From Paragonimus skrjabini miyazakii (Eukaryota > Platyhelminthes > Trematoda > Plagiorchiida > Troglotrematidae): a stretch of DNA of 64,000 bases. Positions 1 through 12,200 of the stretch are shown here, piece after piece (the first letter of the stretch is position 1; each line of letters begins with the position of its first letter). Made by a program: the position numbers and the translations under genes. The notes beneath the pieces are model-generated. The model was given only the letters and a program-made list of their open reading frames with translations, was not told the origin of the DNA and searched no databases. Location: contig JTDE01000156.1 in assembly GCA_014338405.1 (NCBI GenBank), forward strand, positions 69,575-133,574, written 5' to 3'.

Positions 1-3000
1 CAAATATGCAAATCAGGACGAGTCTCGTCCTCGTTCGAAATCCTTGGGTGCCGGTAGCCTCATTCAATTTCAAACTGGCAAACTTTTCATTGTAAGCCGA
101 AGCCTTTATGCATTAAACAATCAGGCCTATTGACGTTGCTTTCAAATTGGTTATTAATATTAGTGTTGTGTAACTTGTTCACACCCTGTCAGTATAGACG
201 GACACAGTTCAGCTCAAATTACTTTTTAAAATGTCGTTCTATTGGCTCGTTTCTGTATCGAGACAAAACCACTGGTTGATTGTCTATCTCAGGATAAATA
301 ATATAAAGCACCATACAATAACTACTTTTTGTCTTGGTGGTCATAGATACTTCAAAAGCTGTCACCAAATTTGTCTGTGGTTAGCAGCATTAACACAGTG
401 TAAACAAGTTACCATACAAATTAACCAGTATTGTTTTTACAGATTTTGGAAACATATTGCTCAGGTACAAATCTTCTGTGTCAAATGAGTGAGTATCTAC
501 CGTACCACCGTCAAATGCATCACTTCCTGTCCCCTATTATCGACTCAAATTTGGGATTACAGGCTGGTCTAGATGCATACAGTCACAACAGAGCGTACTA
601 GATAAGTATAAACGCTCGATATATAGTTTTGTTGTCGAAGATTTTTCATAAGTCTAATGAAGTGAGTTTCTTATATTCGACCTGAAGTTGTGTTTGATCC
701 AAGACAATCACGGTTCAACAGTTTTTGGTTGCCTCCAGCTTCCGTCGACAAAATCGTTGTGAACGTTGATGGACACTGTGCAAATCATAAACATTATATT
801 GTTGAGTATATAGTCAAGCAGACCACATGAATAAGAGGAGTCAAATATTTCGTCGGTCGACGTTGCAAACAGTGACATCATCAAGTTACATAACTGTGGT
901 CCAACCACAGTAAGGTAATCAGAAAATATTTTTCTGGCATTCGGTGAAAAGTTTCCGCATGTTCTTGTTGTAAACGTTTGATAACAGAACAAAGAATTTT
1001 AAAGATATCCTAAATACTGCTATGTATCGGCCTGGCCAATCATGGCTACGTACGCGGGATATTAACTTCATTTGCCTAATCAGGTTTAATTTGAATCCTA
1101 CGATCCTAAAACCCATGGTGTTAGGCGTGATGAAAACGGTCTCAAAGGATTAGGTTGCGGAACGCAGATTGAAAAAAAAACAATCGCCCTTGTGATATGG
1201 GTAGACCTGAAATCTAGATATCACCAACTGGCAGTTGAGTGTTGAAAACAAACCAGACGTTGTTAGCACATCGCATGCCACCATGTTCTTTCCATGCGGT
1301 CCTTCACCTCCCCCACCCAGGGGTGACGGGCAAGACAAATAAACACAATCACAATCAAAAGCGGCACACAGGGAATTTTATGAGCTCTATCACCTCAATT
1401 AATCAACAGTTTAACGGCGAAACGGCTGTCGCGCGTGCTTGTAGAATGCGGAAACAGCTGGCAATGTTTCACTAGTGTAGATGACTGTTTTGTTAAAATG
1501 ATTGCACCATCACACACTTACAATCACGTTTGGCTCATACGCAGATTTGAACACGTATTCTTTGCCTACCCTTTATTCAGATGGCATGAAGAAGGTTCTG
1601 TTTAAGATATTGAGGTAACTATGTGTTTATTTGGTGAGTTAACAAACAGCGGGAATCCACAATGAAAATACCCATATTACCACTTGTAAATTCACACAGG
1701 TGATACAAAAAAGGGAAAACCGAACGCAATAACGGAGAACCAGTACAAAGAAGTTAGTGTGGTTTACGGAAATTTGTTCGCTGCCTTGATCAGTGTAACA
1801 TGATGAGCGTTCCCGCAAGGCAGGAGGTGAAATTAAATTTTGGGATTAAGAGACGACGATGGAGGGAAAAGTGAACAGCAAAATCGAGATATTATTATCG
1901 GTTGCAGTGGAATAGAAAGAGAAAGAATGAATGGGTCGAATCATCACTCTTCTTCTACATACAGTAACCAACCTGTTGCGTACGTACTCAAAGATAACTA
2001 GGCGGACATTCGTCTGGTTTCCACATTTTACTAGGCAATAAATAAGTGAATTTTGAAACAATAACCGGTATATGAACCATGATTCTTGTCGATAAACAAC
2101 CATATTCATTCGCATCAACCGTTTACCAAGGTCCCACTGCTTTCATAATCGCGTTTAGATGATTTTCGTGTAACCGGTTCGGTGCACTAAAGAGGTTTCT
2201 GATCAATGTGCGTTTGGCCTTTTTAACCCGCGGATATGTGCATGTTTCCGCCTCCGTTGCATTTTGCATAGTGCGAGAAACCTCTCCTAATGAAACAACG
2301 TCGTGACGTCAACGCATGATTAGAACGCAGGTCTACACCATCCACACACGAGGTGAGTCAGTTAAATACTTAGCCACAAACTGCAATTTCAAAAATAATG
2401 AAATCTGTACGATACTGTTGCATGGGGAAGCTTATCGAAATGACGGCGTAATGCGCCAATTGCTGGTCGCTTATCAATCTAAGATAACAGGGTTGAGGCA
2501 TGTTCAATGAACTAAGCAGTATGTTTGTAGTAAGAAATTTTATTAATACAAGCGAAACCATAACCAACTAGAAAACTTTCACATCTGGGATTACTTACCA
2601 ACCCAACGTTCCGTCGTATGGAATCCACCAAATGACCCAAGTTTTTAACTGCCTATTCAGGATTTCTCAAACAGTTCACATTGAAGTCTATCTATGTCGC
2701 CGCTGGGCATCGAACACCGTCTCCTGTAACTCAACATCAGACAATTTACTCACCAGTGATAGGGTTGCAACGCTGAACACTGACTTCTGTGGATTCCATC
2801 GTGGGAGTTTTCAAAAATCCTGCCAAAGTAGTCGGCCACCCGGATCTTCCAGTAGATTCCATATGACACAAAAGGTTTAATGTGTAACTGAGTTCATTTT
2901 GGAAGATGTGGGCTCGTAGTTCGTTTAGTAGGGCATTTGCCACTGTTGGACATGTTGTTTTTATCGTCAGTTCAAATCCAGCAGAATTTTGAAGTTTTTA

Positions 3001-4124
3001 AATTTGGGTCCCACTAAGTTACCAAATGTGTGAAACTGATTATTAATGAATTGAAATAAACGTATAGCAGGTGCTCAGTATTGCAAATAGGGTTGTCTTG
3101 AGAGTGAAAACCATTCATGCTATCCGATGACATACGTTGACTTTCTTTAGGTGTGGACAGCCGCTATGCAGAAGTAGCCCACATGCCCCACTTGATCACT
3201 TAATGTGCATCGGATTTATTTTTAGTCGCTCACGTGATGCGTGTAACTTCTTAACACCCTCACACATGGTTTACCATCCGAGAGACGAACAATATGTTTC
3301 GTTCGTGCGCGGAAAAACAGCAGATGTTTACAGAAAAGACGACCAAGACTGTTGCGCGTACCTATGCATAGACGCAAAAAAATAACCGTCACTTAAGTTG
3401 GCCTTAAGATCAAAAAATGGTAAACGGAGATGGTGAAGTTTAAGAAAACATTGATTACTGAGGTAAGCAGTTCATTGTGCAAAAGCATGTTCTACGAACG
3501 GTTACCGAAGGTAAATCAAAAGTTAACTATATATTGCTTTCGGGTGGATGGAATTATAAGGAACACGAGTGACTTCTTGGTACCGAGTGTAATGGAGCCG
3601 AAATAAAAGGTTAGGATGCAGAAAAAAATGTTTATGCATAGGAAGTGAACTGGATGAATACTCATCCATCGCTTGCACCCTGTAATTAGCCTGTCTCATA
3701 AGCATGCAAACATACACAATTAAATACGTGCGTAATTTGAACGCATGAGTTCGAGTAGTCACTGAACAGCTGAACTGTGAAGAGTCAGTCAGCTTAGAAT
3801 CAAACGATTCCTGTTAGGAAACTCTAGTGTTCATACTCGTCGAGAGTGCACAGGGCTTCCAGTGATCAGCCCATACAGTGTGTCAACTTGTCGTGAAGAC
3901 CACGCTTGTGCGCTGTTTTGAGTCAGAGGGCTATGCTGACTAGGACTCTGGTTCTTACAATTTCATCCATGTCAGATAAGCAAAAGCGGGGAAGCCAGAC
4001 AGAAAACAGCAGAATTCATAGCTTTGCCTGTAACACTAATCACTGCATAGGGGTGCTTAGGTAGTGAAACACAAATCTGACTATACAGCAAAAGTATGTT
4101 TACGGTTAAAACACTCCTGTTTTC

Positions 4125-4475
4125 ATATAGATTGAACATCATCCACAATTGATCGCAGCTGTCGCATTCCCATAGACTATCCAGTCGGCTCCTTTCGAAA
4201 AGAAGCACTAGACTTGAGTTTCGCTCTCATTAAAGCTCGTCAGTAGTGCATATCATCACCACTGCCGGGACTAGAATCACGGCCACGCTGTTCATGAGGC
4301 AACCGTGTTTATCACTGCGCCATTGACCTCACGTTAGGCACGACCGAATTATCATATGTGAACGCACAATCACTTTTGCTTGCGAGTAATGATCAGGTTG
4401 CCCGATCACCTCGAGAGGAGACACAGTAACTGTCCTGTTAACTCCAGTCGATGACCCCTTGACTAAGACTTCTCT
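4125..4475 (-). repeat. tRNA-related SINE-like element, copy 1
   Basis: This is one of the best-preserved family copies. On the minus strand it has a 5' part of about 140 bp, then a tRNA-like segment (RC of about 4263-4328) with an A-box-like TGGCGCAGTGATAAACACGG and a B-box-like GATTCTAGTCCCGG. The family tail follows: GAGCTTTAATGAGAGCGAAACTCAAG, a TTTCGAAAGGAG block and a TGCGATCAATTGTGG block. The same order of blocks recurs at 36.2, 37.8, 44.3 and 45.2 kb. Pol III boxes point to a tRNA-derived SINE. Confidence 0.7.
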
Positions 4476-4972
4476 GCAAGTTTAACTCACAAAAATCACT
4501 GATGTGTTGACCGGTATTTGATTACTGATTACTGTTTTCCGCATACATAAGGAAGGGTTTATAAAGGTTACCCTTAACCAAAGAACAATTCGATCGTCCA
4601 ATGGTTGACCGTGACCACCGGCTTGTAATCCTGCGCAGTTTAAAGACCCATACAATGTTCCATATAGTTTACAATACAACTACTGTGCGCAGCAGTAATT
4701 GGAATGTGTCATCAACGTTCCATCCACTGCACCCCCGGGCTGTATCAGCTATTCACTGCCAAGTGAGTGAGACTTTTGAGACGTTGACTCGGGGAAAGAT
4801 CCCCTAAGAAAACCCTACGTACTTTTCTTTTACAGATCAGGCTTTCGAATCTTAAGTTCTGGGAAGGGTTTCCAAAGATAGCCCAACCCTCATTTTTCCC
4901 CTCACGTCAAAACGTTGAGTCGGAGACTCAGCTTTAAGTCTCGTTTATCAATCTGATACATGCGCTTGGAGG

Positions 4973-5660
4973 CGAGAGCTTGTCCGTTGGGACATGCAAT
5001 GTGTGTACACTGCCGAATTGATAGGGCATCCGACGACCGGAACACTGCACCACGCTGGTCTCCATAGAACCCAAACACTACGACAACGGGACCGCAGCCT
5101 TGAATAAAGCAAAGCTTGTAGATCAAGGTAGGTTCCGGGAAGCAGGTGATGGGCACACCTTCTACTGGATACATTTCCCGACGGACAGCGATCAGGAGCA
5201 CGGCATTTGTTTTGCGGTACCTGACTGCATCAATTTTTTGATGAAAGGCGAATAGCATGATAACAGCCCTCAACCCACGTCTTTGTGTCTGAGAATCAGC
5301 CGAAGCAAACCGGCCACGCTTCTTAGTGTTCATAGTTTAACTTACTGTTACACTGATGATAAAAACGGCCTGCTCTGTGATAAGCTATCCGCCACAATTC
5401 GCTCGGCGCCGGCGAGTAACCGATTACGTGTACTGAGTGACTTCAATGCACAAGTTGGGCGCGGCGCAACAGTCTGACCGGGAATCGTTGGATCCTACGG
5501 CGTTGGTTTAGTCAATGACAATGGTGATCACCTGCTTCACCTGTGTGCAACTCACGAGCTGGCTAACACAACCACCCAATTTCAACAAAATGTAGGCTAT
5601 ATCATGACATGGACTTACCCACGGAACGATCGCCACCATTTGCTTGATTTTATGTTCATG
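4973..5660 (+). pseudogene. LINE endonuclease domain, broken
   Basis: The frame-shifted translation keeps the landmarks of the exonuclease-endonuclease-phosphatase fold used by LINEs: VGTCNVCTL near the start (usual GTWNVRTL), LSDFNAQVGR (usual GDFNARVGR), then GSYGVGLVNDNGDHLLHLC, and TWTYPRNDRHHLLDF at the end (usual TWMHPRSKHWHLLDY). In its family this enzyme nicks target DNA to prime reverse transcription. Several stops and shifts separate the parts. Open frames on the opposite strand here (4902-5333 and 5508-5843) are antisense shadows of this domain. Confidence 0.75.
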
Positions 5661-6059
5661 TGACAGCATAAAATTCGAGAATTGCTCATCACGCTTATGA
5701 TTTGATAGGCTGGAGTTAGCACAAATCGTGGGCTGGTTTGGAGTAAATTGTTCGTTCATGTTCACAAGTCTCTTTCTTGCGATCCATCCGGACAACGATT
5801 GCAGAACGCGCAATTGCCGTTCGTCTGTAAAACTCCCCTGCATTCACTGCTCACGAGAGTGAATGGCAATCTATCAGGGAATGAATCACGATAACAGTCA
5901 CCGAGATGATTACCTACAGTGCCGGAAACGGCTAGACTGATTCGTCGATAACAGTGTTGTTGTCTCCAACTTGATAAGATAAATGTATATAGCGTTTGCT
6001 ATTTCCACAATGGACTCGGACAATTAAGACAAAACGGCCACATTCTTGAGTTTTCGCCG

Positions 6060-7430
6060 TCAACTGGCCGAACGACTTCGCAGAATCAAAGATGACTGAT
6101 AAAAAGAGGAGTGGGCTGATGTTGGGCTACGTCGACCGTCGACAACATAAGGAGTTCTGCGATTCGCTGAAATCGATTTTCAGTCTATGCGTCCGACCTA
6201 CTAAAACACTGGTTGATGGGGACACTGGTGTTTTGTGCAACCAACCAGACCAAATCATGAAAGTCTGGCGCAAACACTTCGATATTCCAACAAATGGGCC
6301 GGCTATCATTGATTGGGAGACCGTAAATAGTCTGCCCCAACAAGGTCTCAGAACTTCACTTGCCGTCGCTTCAGATTTAGCGGAGGTGTAGAGAACCGTT
6401 GTACAACTGCCAAACGGAAGGATTGCAGGTAGAAATGGATTGCCAGTAAAACTTCTGAAGTATGGCAGCCAAGTTTCCGAACGTGCTTTGCTCTAGTTGG
6501 CTAATTGCATCTGGGTTCGGGAAGTAGTCCCTCACTTGTTCAAATATATCTTGATCGTACCTCTTTTAAATATGAGGGTAACACGCATTGGGCCTGCGGT
6601 AATCGGAGCATTAGCCTGCTAAGCTGCGCTGAAAAGTTGATAGCAAGAATTCTGGTGGACAGATGTTGAGCCGTAAGGTATAGTGGACAGTGCTTGGTAT
6701 GGTTTAGTGTTTAGGTAAGTTCGTCAGTTCAATTAGACTGCTGCAGATGGATATGAAGGTGAAGGTACAGTCGTCTGGATCGACCTCTGATTATTCTGAC
6801 AACGTCACTGGCGTGAAGCAGGGTTGTGTCCTAGCTCCAGACCAATTTATGTCTGGCTCGAAATGCTCACAGTTGCTATTCAAAACTTGGTGGACGGCGT
6901 TTACATTAAATACCGCACAGATGGATGCATGCCACACACAACAAAGATGGAATTCGACGACTGATTGTGTTTTTCGCGACCGCAGCACTCAAAGTTGGTT
7001 TGGATATTAACGCACATAAGACATTTTTTTTCATTCGGACTTCTCCGGGAGGAGATGTTGAGTCTACACATGGAATCCGCATCATTGGACACAATGTGGA
7101 TAGCTGCACAAATTTCTGCCACTTGGGTAGCAATCTGTTGACAGACCTGTCCGTGTACCTTGAGTTGCAGGTTCGTGTGGTGAAGGTTAAAGTTACTTCC
7201 TGACATCTTGTACGATATGTTTGGAAGGATCACAGCATGAATTTGAAGATCAAGCTGCCTGTCTGTCACACTACTGCGCGGTCTGCAGTGTTGTATGGTG
7301 GTGAACCTTGGACACCATATCAACTCCATATGCGCTTTCAGAGCCACCTTCATTTACAATGTCCAAGAAGCATCTTGGGTATTCGGAAGTCGGACGTTGT
7401 TCAGAGAACTGAAACACTTCGGCGGACGTA
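6060..7430 (+). pseudogene. LINE reverse transcriptase, broken
   Basis: An open stretch at 6092-6391 matches the linker before the RT (FCDSLKSIFSL, VWRKHFD and NSLPQQ). Beyond it come decayed RT blocks: GVKQGCVLAPDQF at about 6800 (RT motif), YRTDG-like sequence at about 6915, GLDINAHKT at about 7000, CHLGSNL at about 7120, IKLPVCHTTARSAVLYGGEPWT at about 7245-7310 and CPRSILGIRK at about 7360. The catalytic aspartate block is not intact. At least five stops or frameshifts interrupt the reading. Confidence 0.75.
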
Positions 7431-9224
7431 AAAGGACAAGATAGAATCCATGCTGATGTTCAGTCAGCTTCGTTAACTAGGATACCACTGTAAGATAGGC
7501 CCCGAGCGGTTTACGAAGCAATCACTATACTGGCAAGTATAAGCAAGTAAGCTTAATTTCAGTTATAAAAATGGATACCAGGATTTTATCCAAGTGCTTT
7601 TCGCGTTGTATTAATGATTTTAATTCTCGGGAGGTCTTGGTCTTGAACCGTACAGTCCGATGGAATACGATCCGGATTGGAGTTTAAAGGTCTAACGAGC
7701 ATCAGTTGCGCAGTTGTGAATTGAAGTGCGCGGTGCGCAAATGAACCATAGTTGCCATAGTTCGTGATAACATGACTACACGGCGTTGCGATCAATGCGG
7801 CCGCGACAGCGCTGGACGTCCAGGGGTACTAGATTAACAATATGTTATTAGTACACCGTCGACGAAGAGAGAACTGGTACGTTAGCATGTTGTGTCATTT
7901 ATACCCTATATTCGTACTACCAGACGACCGCCGTTGCTTGGTAAATCCCTCACTCTCATATCTAACAACCTAGGTCATTTTGATCCGCCTTTTTTCAGCT
8001 TTGTTGGAGCATTGTTTGGTGAACGTTCTTTTGTTTTTCAATTCAACTGTAAAATTGTTACTTCTTTTATTCATTCTGCCTAGAGTGTGATAATATGTAC
8101 TCTTATCTGGGACTACTTCTTGCTCTGCATTTTTAGTGTTTTCCTTCCCAATTTAAATCTCAACACTGATGTCTCCAATTCATTTGTGTAGGACAATGTT
8201 TCATTCACATATTAGGCCGTCAACTTGTTAACCAACGTTGGCAGGCTGGACACAAACATAATTCACATTTCTCCTGGTCATGTTCCTTAAGGTTAACACT
8301 GTTTTGTGAGTGGAATCACAAGTGGTTGAGCGCACGCCACTTTAGTTGTGTTGTGAGTAGGCGTCATTTGCCTTCGGCCATCGTGACAGGCGAGTCCCAT
8401 ATGGATACCATCAACCTTACCTGCAAGACTGCTCCTGGTTGGGATTATAGTGATCAAAGTAATGCGATAGCATGTAGACAGACGGTAGAGGCATTCTCGC
8501 CAATGCAATATTATACGTCAAAGCATGCAAAATTTAGGGAACAATTTAAGTTTGATTGTGTTATCACTACTCAGCACTAGATGCTGCTGAAAGTTAATGT
8601 ACGTCCGTAACTGAACGACTGGTGCTGAACCTGAAACCACGGCTTATGTAAAGCAAAACAGTGCGCTGGCAAATGAACACTGCAAACGATATCACCGTGA
8701 TATATTAACAGATATGTGCGCCATCATCTATACAGCACAACTTTGGCATTTTTCAAAAGCCAGCATGGATAGCTCACTCTGTCTCCTGGTTAACACTTCA
8801 GTTATCGTGCAAACGTTAAAGCATCTCACACGTTTCCTTAAGCTTTTTGACTCCCTTACAAATCACGAGGTTGTAACGGACACGACTTTACTTATATAAT
8901 CCGAGGTGCCAACTGGAATGAAAACAGTTACTTGGCTCTTGTTTTTTATTGAACAACGAGTTACGTAGCACAGCATGTTAATTATGGACGTAGTTTTCAC
9001 AAACACGATTAACATTATTACGATGTACGGCACGAGTAAGGTCAAAGCGAGGAGTGCGTATTCTACTTATGCCAGGACCGGTTATTGTGCATGCAACGTA
9101 CAAAGGCAATAGCGCCCTTTCAGGGGAACATTTAATAATCGATAAGTCTCCATAAAACACTGTGTGTATAATTAGTAAGCCAAAGCACTGACACACAATT
9201 GACGAATAACCAATTTTGACTTAC

Positions 9225-9296
9225 AAACGTTGCAACTGCGTCAGCCCAGTGAATGTACCTTCGGACAAATCGGAGATTTTGTTACGGTTTAGTCGC
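9225..9296 (-). CDS. slit: slit-like exon 3, second leucine-rich repeat (72 bp)
   Basis: The minus strand reads cttttctccatttcag, then a 72-bp open exon, then gtaagt. Joined in phase 2 to the previous exon (CT|G gives Leu), it encodes one canonical LRR containing NRNKISDLSEGTF and LTQLQRL. The NKIS core, the Phe and the terminal Leu residues line up position by position with the second repeat of Slit proteins. Together with the exons at 14494-14565 and 27939-28417 it gives a continuous frame of LRRNT, LRR1 and LRR2. The exon ends in TT, so the next exon must begin with a base that completes a Leu or Phe codon. No later exon was recognised to the left. Confidence 0.88.
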
Positions 9297-12200
9297 CTGA
9301 AATGGAGAAAAGTAAGTGGACGAAAACTTGTTAAACAGTTACAAGACTTCTTCAAAATAACTAAACAGTAACCCGACATGTTTATAAAGGAAATAAACTT
9401 GCAAAACTAGAGAAAATATGAATGAAGCTGTCACAGTTCCCAGTTACCAACGGCAACATAAATTGGAATTCTGAGGACTATTCTCTAACTGATATTATCC
9501 AGCACAGTTTTTTCAAACCTCAAAAAGACGCCATTTGGTGCTTTCGACCGCCTTTGACTGCGGACTGTCGGCTTGTGGACTAAGAACGAAATCTTTTCTT
9601 GTTACATGGTCTTGAAAGTTGATGCTTCTGAATCATCAGAATGGCTCACTTTACTTTTTGTTCGCTCCTTGTTAACTGGTTGTAAACCGAAAGCCGAGAA
9701 GTAGTTCATAATCACACTTACCTTTGAAGAAGGGTTGAAGAAAGTCCCAGACTACCGTCGACGAGTACCTCCGCGGCTATTGGCTTCCAAGTTGGTGGAA
9801 CATCTATTGAATGACTCGCTGAAGCAAAGTGGCTAACCCTGAGCTCCTTAATAAGGGGCAGAATAACTTCCCAAAGGACGTTCGTGCACCAAAAATCTAT
9901 CGGTCGATCACGATTGCTGAGCAGTAGCTACCGTAGTGGGAGTGACCACTGACAATCCACCTCAACAATTCTCTAAAGATTTTCGTTGAGTTCATTACTT
10001 CATCCCGTTATGGAGGTTCAAAAACTAAAACATCGACGGGCGCAGTCTCACAGGGTTGAGTATCTTCTCGGATACTAATTCAACATCAAATTCCATGGTC
10101 GGTTGGTAGATTCCCTGACGACAGTTGCTTCTTAAGTAGATCAATTCAAAGCCACTTTTTATTCAGCCTATTCATTCTTTGTATGCCTAGTATTTTGGAA
10201 TCACTGATTATGATTAGCAGGAGGATGCAAGCCGACTAAGTGAAAAACTGACGTGCGATCGCGTGTTCCGAAGATGCACATCCAATAAAAATGGACATGA
10301 AATGTGCTAAAAAAAAGGTTCACCGAAATCAGCTTTTCTTTCAGTGTCAACAAATGATTGGCTTTCAAAATCGTGTTGACAGCTACTTCTGCTTCCTCAG
10401 GCAAATGAGATTAAGGGAATCTAGTGAAGAAATTTAAATACGTCCAAAGTGTTTCCGCCATGGTCAAAATTACAAATGACATTCAACTCCATAGAAGTGA
10501 GCTATGAAACATTCCATCTCAAAACCTCTTTCGCTGTGTTTAGTTCCACGTTTCCTCAGAACCTTGAAACAAATACATCATGTACCTTGAAATTATTCAC
10601 CGGTTGTTAAGGTGTTCAGAAGCAGAAGGAAGAGTTTTGGGGCTCAGATAAATTTTTCACCAAAGGGGTCGAAGACCACTGATCTAGTCTCAACGAAATA
10701 TAGACAGGATTAAACGGACCTAACAAAATTCCTCATGCAGTAAGCCATAAACCCATGGATTCCCTTCTACTAAAGTTAAATGCTCATCTAAGAAGTCATT
10801 TCCTAAAATTTGGGATACGAAACTCGAATAGCTGCTTGCTATCCGCTCCTCGCCGTTGGGATGTGCCAATGTCGATACAGACTTTCTAAACTAATAGTAA
10901 CGAAAAAACTGAGTTGATTTGAAAATTTCTTCCGATCGGTACGTCTATGGAAAACAGTTTCTATTACAAGTTTTCTGGTTACCATTCTAGCACGTTTCCA
11001 TATGTTACTGCTTATGCGTATCTGAATGAATGTTAATTCAGCGCGTTTCAGTGGTTCTCTCCAGTGGCCTCATTCAACTCTGTTCATATTCAATCCACTC
11101 AGACACGAGACATTCCTCGACTAACACAGACAGGTATGCTTAGGCAAATCCATTCTATACAAACTACGATCATAATAACCTTCTGTATGTCTCTCATAAT
11201 TAAGCATCAAATTTACATGTGGTCTATAATATCAACAGTAAAATTTCGAAACTCATCGTCTAGAAAGTGACAGTTAAACTTACAGACGTTTCAAACTTAT
11301 CAGTCGACTGAATGCGCCCGATTCGATCGTCTCGATGCGATTATTCAGCAGCAGTCTGCGTTAACAGAAAAATAGGTGTTATGGACCGAATTTCGGGGAT
11401 TCAGACTATTACAAGACGAACGTCGCTCAAGTTCGACTTTAGCTTTCGTGCTCTGATAAGTCGTTCAACTGGCCCGCTTTGTGGGGAAAAGCTAGAATCG
11501 AGTTGCGCTCTTACTACAGCGCACCAGTAGTGCACCTGCTCGGTTGGGAATGGATTTGCACTCAGATCTTCCTGAATATATGACTGTGGTGTTAAACATA
11601 TCACCAGTAACCTCACAATAGACATGATCAGATAATCATATCCAAACGCAAAACCACAACATTGAATGAATATTGTTTAGCTGGCCCCGTCATTTCGAAA
11701 TTGGGTTGGCTGAACGTTTTATCTGAATGCCAGGGTTGCGATGAAGTATAGGTGACTTTCAAGTTGAAATAACCGTAATCCTCAAACTTTAATTGTACGT
11801 TTAAAACGTGTATATTTAGATAAGAGAAGACAGTGACTTTAATCTAACTAGGAATTCGGAATCACTGGGCTGTCGGTTGGATTGAACAGGGCGGTTCTGT
11901 TATCACCCAAAAAATGATCAAGCCCAACGGAGCATGTGCACTACTGGTCAGCCGTAATAAGAGCGTAACTCGATTCTAGCTTTCCTTAACAAAGCGGGCC
12001 AGTTGTACGACATATCTGAGTGCAAAAGTTACAGTCGAATTTTGCTTATGCTCAAGTTAAAATAGATAAGTTCAGGAAAAGTTCAGTTTTAACGAGAAAA
12101 TTAAAGCAAATATCCATTAAAAATGATTATCCGAGGCAGTGCATTTGACTTTTGAAAACCAAAAATTTCATGAGGACCCCCATCAATATGAGTTATTTCA

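Larger units (their letters stand above)
4900..7800 (+). mobile_element. Dead LINE with endonuclease and RT (RTE-type, CFDP2-like family), copy 1
   Basis: This is an almost complete non-LTR retrotransposon on the plus strand, opposite to the slit-like gene and inside its intron. In order it shows an apurinic-type endonuclease (about 4973-5660), a linker (about 6060-6390), a reverse transcriptase (about 6400-7430) and a 3' untranslated part (to about 7800). The coding part is interrupted by many stops and frame changes and cannot be active. The 3' untranslated block around 7530-7790 matches 59900-60150, downstream of a second copy of the same RT, so the family boundary is supported by two copies. 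The endonuclease resembles sequences often labelled craniofacial development protein 2-like; assignment to the RTE clade is likely but not certain. Confidence 0.8.
1..9224 (-). other. Probable start of slit-like intron 3
   Basis: After the gtaagt donor next to the second repeat exon, no further 72-bp LRR exon with matching splice sites was found down to position 1. The stretch is therefore best read as intron 3, cut by the window edge. It carries a SINE-like copy (4125-4475) and a dead LINE (about 4900-7800). Positions 1-4120 and 7800-9224 show only short open frames without recognisable domains, such as 3137-3385 and 8326-8580 on the plus strand. Confidence 0.5.

Noticed and set aside
919..1116. 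Minus-strand frame with NVYNKNMRKLFTEC, superficially LRR-like
   Set aside because: It stops before a full repeat, has no matching splice sites and lacks the Phe and Leu pattern.
1390..1495. Minus-strand reading CQLFPHSTSTRD resembling the third Slit repeat (LQLFP)
   Set aside because: No valid 72-bp exon fits: the donor would be a weak gttgat, no acceptor lies at the right distance in phase, and the spacing of hydrophobic residues is wrong.
4902..5333. 143-codon minus-strand frame
   Set aside because: It is antisense to the LINE endonuclease, whose plus-strand motifs are clear.
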